Assembly: GCA_002179805.1 (NCBI GenBank)
Contig: NAVB01001752.1
Span: forward strand, 1-10,604
Direction of reading: 5' to 3'
DNA length: 10,604 nucleotides
From: Acanthamoeba lenticulata
Taxonomy: Eukaryota; Discosea; Longamoebia; Acanthamoebidae
Numbering within the stretch: position 1 is the first letter of the stretch; each line of letters opens with the position of its first letter. Shown here piece by piece: positions 7,488-10,604 of this stretch. The position numbers and the translations under genes are program-made. Under the pieces are notes generated by a model. That model was not told the origin of the DNA. It saw only the letters and a list, made by a program, of their open reading frames with translations, and made no database searches.

Positions 7488-10400
7488 TCAACTGCTCGCC
7501 CTGGGGTCGCCCGCCTGGTGATGGAGCGAGGGCAACGACGACGACGAGGAGGAGGATGACGACGACGAAGAGGAGTACGCGGGTGCAGGCCCGTGCGAGG
7601 GTGACGAGCCCAACCCAGAGGCCATTGACGGCGATGATGACGAAGACGACGACGATGATGACGACGCCGACGCCGAGACCAAGCCAGCTGCCGAAGCGCC
7701 GCCGCCGCTGCTGCTGCCGGGGACGGCCGACGACGCGGGCGGCTCCATGGCGAGGGCGAGGCTGGACAGGAGGTCGACGAGGAGGGCCTTGGGCAGCTGC
7801 CGCACCTGGTCGGCCTGCGCGCGCATCAGGTGCCCAAAGTCGTGGACCACCAGGCCCAGCACGTAGCGCTTGAGCTGCCGCGCTCCGACCTCATGGGCGG
7901 CCTCGAGCACCGCCAGCAAATTCTCCCTGCATACGCGTGTATGTGTGTGCGGTTCAGCGCACGCACGCGCGCGTGTTGCCTCCTGCGCACGCACGCACGC
8001 ACCGTTGGAGCTTCTCCATGACCTGCTTGGAACAGAGGACCTTGAGGCGGTCGTTGGTGAGGCCGTAGAAGCCCGACGCCGCGAGCAGGTGGACGGCCTC
8101 GCCCGGCGCCGCCTCGACTCGCCCTGAGACGCGCCGTTTGTTGTCGACAACACGTTGGGACTCGAACGAAAGGGGAAGAGAAGCGCACGCACCGGTGTAG
8201 AGGTAGTCGAGGAAGGCGGAAAAGGCCTGCGCCGAGGGCCGGACGGAGCCGATGACGACGTCCATCCGCCGCGCGTCGTGGAGGTCGCCGCCCTTCATGC
8301 CGCTCCGGAGGGCGCCCCGGAAGAAGCCGGCCCGCGCCAGCAGCACCGCCAAGTGCGCCCCGACCGGCCGCCCTGCGCCGCACGACACACGCACGCGCGC
8401 GTGCGCGTCAGTCGCACACGCACACACGCACACGCGCGCGTGTGCGGTACCGCGGACAAGAAAGGTAAAGTCGTAGGACTTGGCGTCGTGGCGGAGGCGA
8501 GCCAAGTCGTCGGCCAGGCGGGCCGGCGGGACGTCCACGGCGGGCCGCAAGGTGGCGGTGGCGGCCTGAAATTTGGCCGACTTGTCGGCGGCGAACTGCT
8601 GATAGAGCCGCATGATCTCCACAAGCAACGACGGCTCGACTGTTTCGAATTCCTGCTCTCTCCCCAGCGGCCTCTGTCAGCGGTGCGAAACTTGGGCGCG
8701 GGGCGACAAGCAGGGGCGACGAGGCCGACAAGGGCCCAAGCCGAGGGGCGAGAGGCGAAAAAGGCGGGGCGAGAAGCGCGAACCTGCTGGACGATCACGT
8801 CCTGGTAGTGGCGGAGAACGACCAAAAGGCTGAACTCCTTGACGACGGCGCTCACGACGCCGCGCTCGGTCTGCACCAGCTTGAGCACCTGGATCACGTT
8901 CTCCAACGACAGCCGCGACATGATGTGGCGCTCGCAGAGCCGCGCGAGGCGGTCGAGGCGGAAGCGCGAGGCCAGGGCGAGCAAGTCAAAGAGGTGCGCG
9001 AAGCCCGGCCTGGTCTGGCGCGGCGGCGAGGCGAACTGGACCTCGTCCGTGTAGACGAAGCGCAGGACTTGGCGCATGGCGGCCTCGCGGCCCGCCACCA
9101 CCTCGTGCGGCAGCACCACTTCCACGACCTCGGGCTCTTCCGTGCCTTTGTCTCGTCGTGCTTGGGCGGGCTTCTTGGCGGCGGCCACCAGCTCGTAGAG
9201 GGACGGACAACTGCCACGTTGGCGTGACGTCAGCATGTTGTCTTTTTCTTTTTTAAAATGATTTTTTAAAAAGAAAAAAATGATCAGAAATGTTTACCGA
9301 ACGCGCAGGATGAGGCTGTGGGCGAGGATGGACTCGGCCGAGGTGGTGCCCAAGTAGAACGCAACGTCAGCCATGTCCGACCTGTCGAAGAAGGCTCCCA
9401 TGTCATCGCTCAGCGTGCACGGCGGGTCCACCACCGCTGTCCAATCATTGAATCAATTGAAATAGACAATAAAATAAAAGTATAAAAAAAAAAAAAAAAC
9501 ACAAAACGTTGTTGCGCCGCACCAAAGGTGAAGCTGTAGAGGTCCTGCGTGTGGGCGTCTGCTGGCGAGCCTCCAAAGACGAACATCTCCATGCCTACTA
9601 CCTGTAGGAGCGTTGGAATGCGAAGAATGCACTACAAAAGCAGAAGAAGAGCGTACAACGGCAGTGTGGTAGCAGCGCGGGGGCGGGACGTGGCCGGTCG
9701 TGCGGACGAGAGTCCACTCCTTGCGTCGGAGGTTAAGGCGATAGACGTCGTTGCTGTAGGTGTTGGCCCACGCGCCGCCAAACACGTACATGTGGCCCTG
9801 GTTGCACACGCTCGTGGGGCCCAGCCGCTTCGACAGCGCGTCGCCGGTGCACTCCACCTGCGACCACATCCGCGTCTCTGACACGCATGGCAAGACACGA
9901 CACACATGAGCCGCCGCACGACACGACACACACGCGCACGCACTCGTGCGGCGGCAGCGGCGGCGCACCAAAATCGAATTGATAGAGGTCGGCGTTGGAG
10001 GAGGCGCCTGAGTGGCCGGCGAAGACGAGCATCACGTGATCGATCACGAGTGCCGAAGCATTACAGCGGCTCGTGGGCGCCTTGCCCGTGCACTCCACAG
10101 CCTCCCACTCGCGCTTGCCTGCGACAACCACGCGAACGTGCTCAGATCAAATAAATGAAAACCAAAAAAAATTTACAAGAGGCGCGGTACTTATGTCAAG
10201 CTTGAAGAGGTCGTTGAGGCGTTTGCTGCCGTCGTATCCGCCAAAGACGTACATGGAGCCTCCGTACATGACCGCATTGTGGCCCGACCGCCGGCTGGGC
10301 GCCTCGCCCGTGCATTCCAGCCGCCGCCACTCTCGCGTCCCTGCACCGTTGTCAGCCATCAATTTTTTTTTCGTTTTTTTCGTTGTTTTGTTTTTGGTGT

Positions 10401-10604
10401 TTTTATCGGACCAAAGTGGTACTGGAAGGTGTCGTTGTGGTTCTGATCGGTGTCGTATCCTCCAAAAATGTACATGCAGGGCCCCGCCACCACGGCCGAG
10501 TGGTAGTAGCGCGGCTGCGGAGCCGTGCCCGTTGTGCTCAGCTTTCGCCATTCCTTTTTCGCTGTTTTGTTTTTGGTGTTTTTATCGGACCAATAAATAA
10601 GGCA
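7488..10604 (-). CDS. LZTR1-like Kelch-BTB-BACK-BTB-BACK protein, 5' end outside window
   Basis: Exons on the minus strand are 10561-10412, 10337-10191, 10118-9969, 9877-9657, 9601-9523, 9436-9298, 9210-8784, 8652-8451, 8372-8193, 8123-8003 and 7926-7488, giving 750 residues within the window. An earlier exon may end at 10591. All joins keep frame. Five Kelch blades (1-248) repeat W...(E/T)CTG or TTG...(Y/F)VFGG. Then come BTB1 (about 262-390, with a polar insert after CPSLYELV), BACK1 (about 385-470), BTB2 (about 497-600, YDFTFLVRGRPVGAHLAVLL), BACK2 (606-665, ENLLAVLEAAHEVGARQLK) and a Ser-rich tail (665-750). This order matches animal LZTR1 (six blades, about 840 residues), a CUL3 ubiquitin-ligase adaptor for RAS-family GTPases. 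Substrate identity here is inference. At least one blade and the N-terminus must lie upstream. Confidence 0.9.
7927..8002 (-). repeat. Kelch-BTB intron before BACK2: alternating purine-pyrimidine tract
   Basis: This 76-nt intron (GTGCGT...GCAG, phase 2) is largely TGCG/CACG/CACA dinucleotide repeat, including (GTGC)n at its donor end and CACGCGCG in the middle. Boundaries are set by frame: CG+G rebuilds an Arg between the BTB2 and BACK2 sequences. Confidence 0.75.
8124..8192 (-). other. Stop-free intron of 69 nt within BTB2
   Basis: The intron begins GTGCGT and ends TCTCAG. Its removal joins DYLYTG to RVEAAPGEAVHLLAASGFYG, as expected for a BTB fold (YLYTG followed by a hydrophobic helix). 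Being 69 nt without a stop in frame, retention would add 23 residues rather than truncate. Confidence 0.65.
8373..8450 (-). repeat. Stop-free 78-nt intron within BTB2, made of CA/CG palindromes
   Basis: Removal joins FLVRG to RPVGAHLAVLLARAGFF, the normal start of a BTB fold, so this is an intron though it has no stop in frame and is 26 codons long. It contains two perfect palindromes, 8390-8405 (16 bp) and 8427-8446 (20 bp), both alternating purine-pyrimidine. Confidence 0.8.
9211..9297 (-). other. Kelch-BTB intron inside BTB1, AT-rich hairpin potential
   Basis: An 87-nt intron (GTAAAC...GCAG, phase 2) interrupts BTB1 after LAHSLILRVR. It holds a T-run/A-run pair (TTTTTCTTTTT near 9243-9253 and AAAAAGAAAAA near 9270-9280) that could pair over 11 bp. 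It also holds a TGACGTCA octamer at 9225-9232. Confidence 0.7.
9910..9955 (-). repeat. 12-bp GC-rich perfect inverted repeat inside a Kelch intron
   Basis: Arms GCCGCCGCACGA (9910-9921) and TCGTGCGGCGGC (9944-9955) are exactly complementary around a 22-nt CA/CG-rich loop. The pair lies wholly within the 91-nt intron 9878-9968 between Kelch exons, so the RNA could fold into a hairpin that brings donor and acceptor together. Confidence 0.85.
10384..10414. repeat. 31-bp direct repeat, copy 1 (3' side of Kelch exon)
   Basis: Identical over 31 bases to 10563-10593, and extendable to about 39 bases with one mismatch. On the coding (minus) strand it covers the last three bases of the Kelch exon 10561-10412 and the first part of the following intron, including the GTCCGA donor. 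The period between copies is 179 bases. Confidence 0.9.
10563..10593. repeat. 31-bp direct repeat, copy 2 (5' side of Kelch exon)
   Basis: Exact second copy of 10384-10414. On the coding strand it is followed directly by the CAG acceptor of the Kelch exon. It contains a GTCCGA donor-like site at 10590, which would make an intron of only 29 nt (10562-10590). Confidence 0.9.

Noticed and set aside
9225..9232. TGACGTCA (CRE-like) octamer, also at 24-31
   Set aside because: One is in an intron and one in coding sequence; an 8-bp match in 10 kb of GC-rich DNA on its own is weak evidence.
10035..10048. 14-bp palindrome CGTGATCGATCACG
   Set aside because: It lies in a Kelch exon (coding VIDHV) and is most simply explained by codon choice.
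1..10604. Bacterial-type defence system, phage, transposon or CRISPR array
   Set aside because: No such protein families, terminal repeats or spaced repeats are present; genes are spliced and eukaryotic.

Overview
The window looks like nuclear DNA of a GC-rich, intron-rich protist. Three of its four clear genes are split by short GT...AG introns (57 to 180 nt, plus one odd 29-nt candidate), and the coding regions are GC-rich. The casein kinase 1 and the Kelch-BTB-BTB protein fit an amoebozoan. An Acanthamoeba-like amoeba is my best guess, but that is inference from family knowledge, not a search. I see no rRNA, tRNA, CRISPR array, transposase or bacterial-type operon.

Layout, left to right. 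(1) Bases 1-2094, minus strand: a four-exon gene for a large, highly charged, low-complexity and probably nuclear protein that I cannot name. Its 3' end runs off the left edge. (2) Bases 2095-2860: an intergenic stretch with a perfect 11-bp inverted repeat and one doubtful 100-residue minus-strand ORF. (3) Bases 2861-4905, plus strand: a nine-exon casein kinase 1 gene of 442 residues with all catalytic motifs intact. (4) Bases 5228-7186, minus strand: an intronless 652-residue DUF4246 protein with the H-x-E...H...R pattern of a 2-oxoglutarate/Fe(II) oxygenase and a long acidic Ser/Asp/Glu insertion. It converges on the kinase gene, with 322 bp between the two stop codons. (5) Bases 7488 to the right edge, minus strand: a gene of at least eleven exons for a Kelch-BTB-BACK-BTB-BACK protein with the LZTR1 architecture (CUL3 adaptor for RAS-family GTPases in animals). 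Its N-terminus lies beyond the window.

The genes do not form an operon or an obvious pathway. They are a kinase, a probable oxygenase, a ubiquitin-ligase adaptor and a charged nuclear protein in ordinary eukaryotic neighbourhood. The most unusual structure is in non-coding and gene-architecture features. The Kelch-BTB gene has mostly one-blade-per-exon phase-1 organisation, a Kelch exon flanked by 31-bp direct repeats, introns made of alternating purine-pyrimidine palindromes, and a strong hairpin within one intron. Across all genes the splice donors favour C at intron position +4. The DUF4246 gene stands out as intronless among intron-rich neighbours. I did not find a convincing new multi-gene system.
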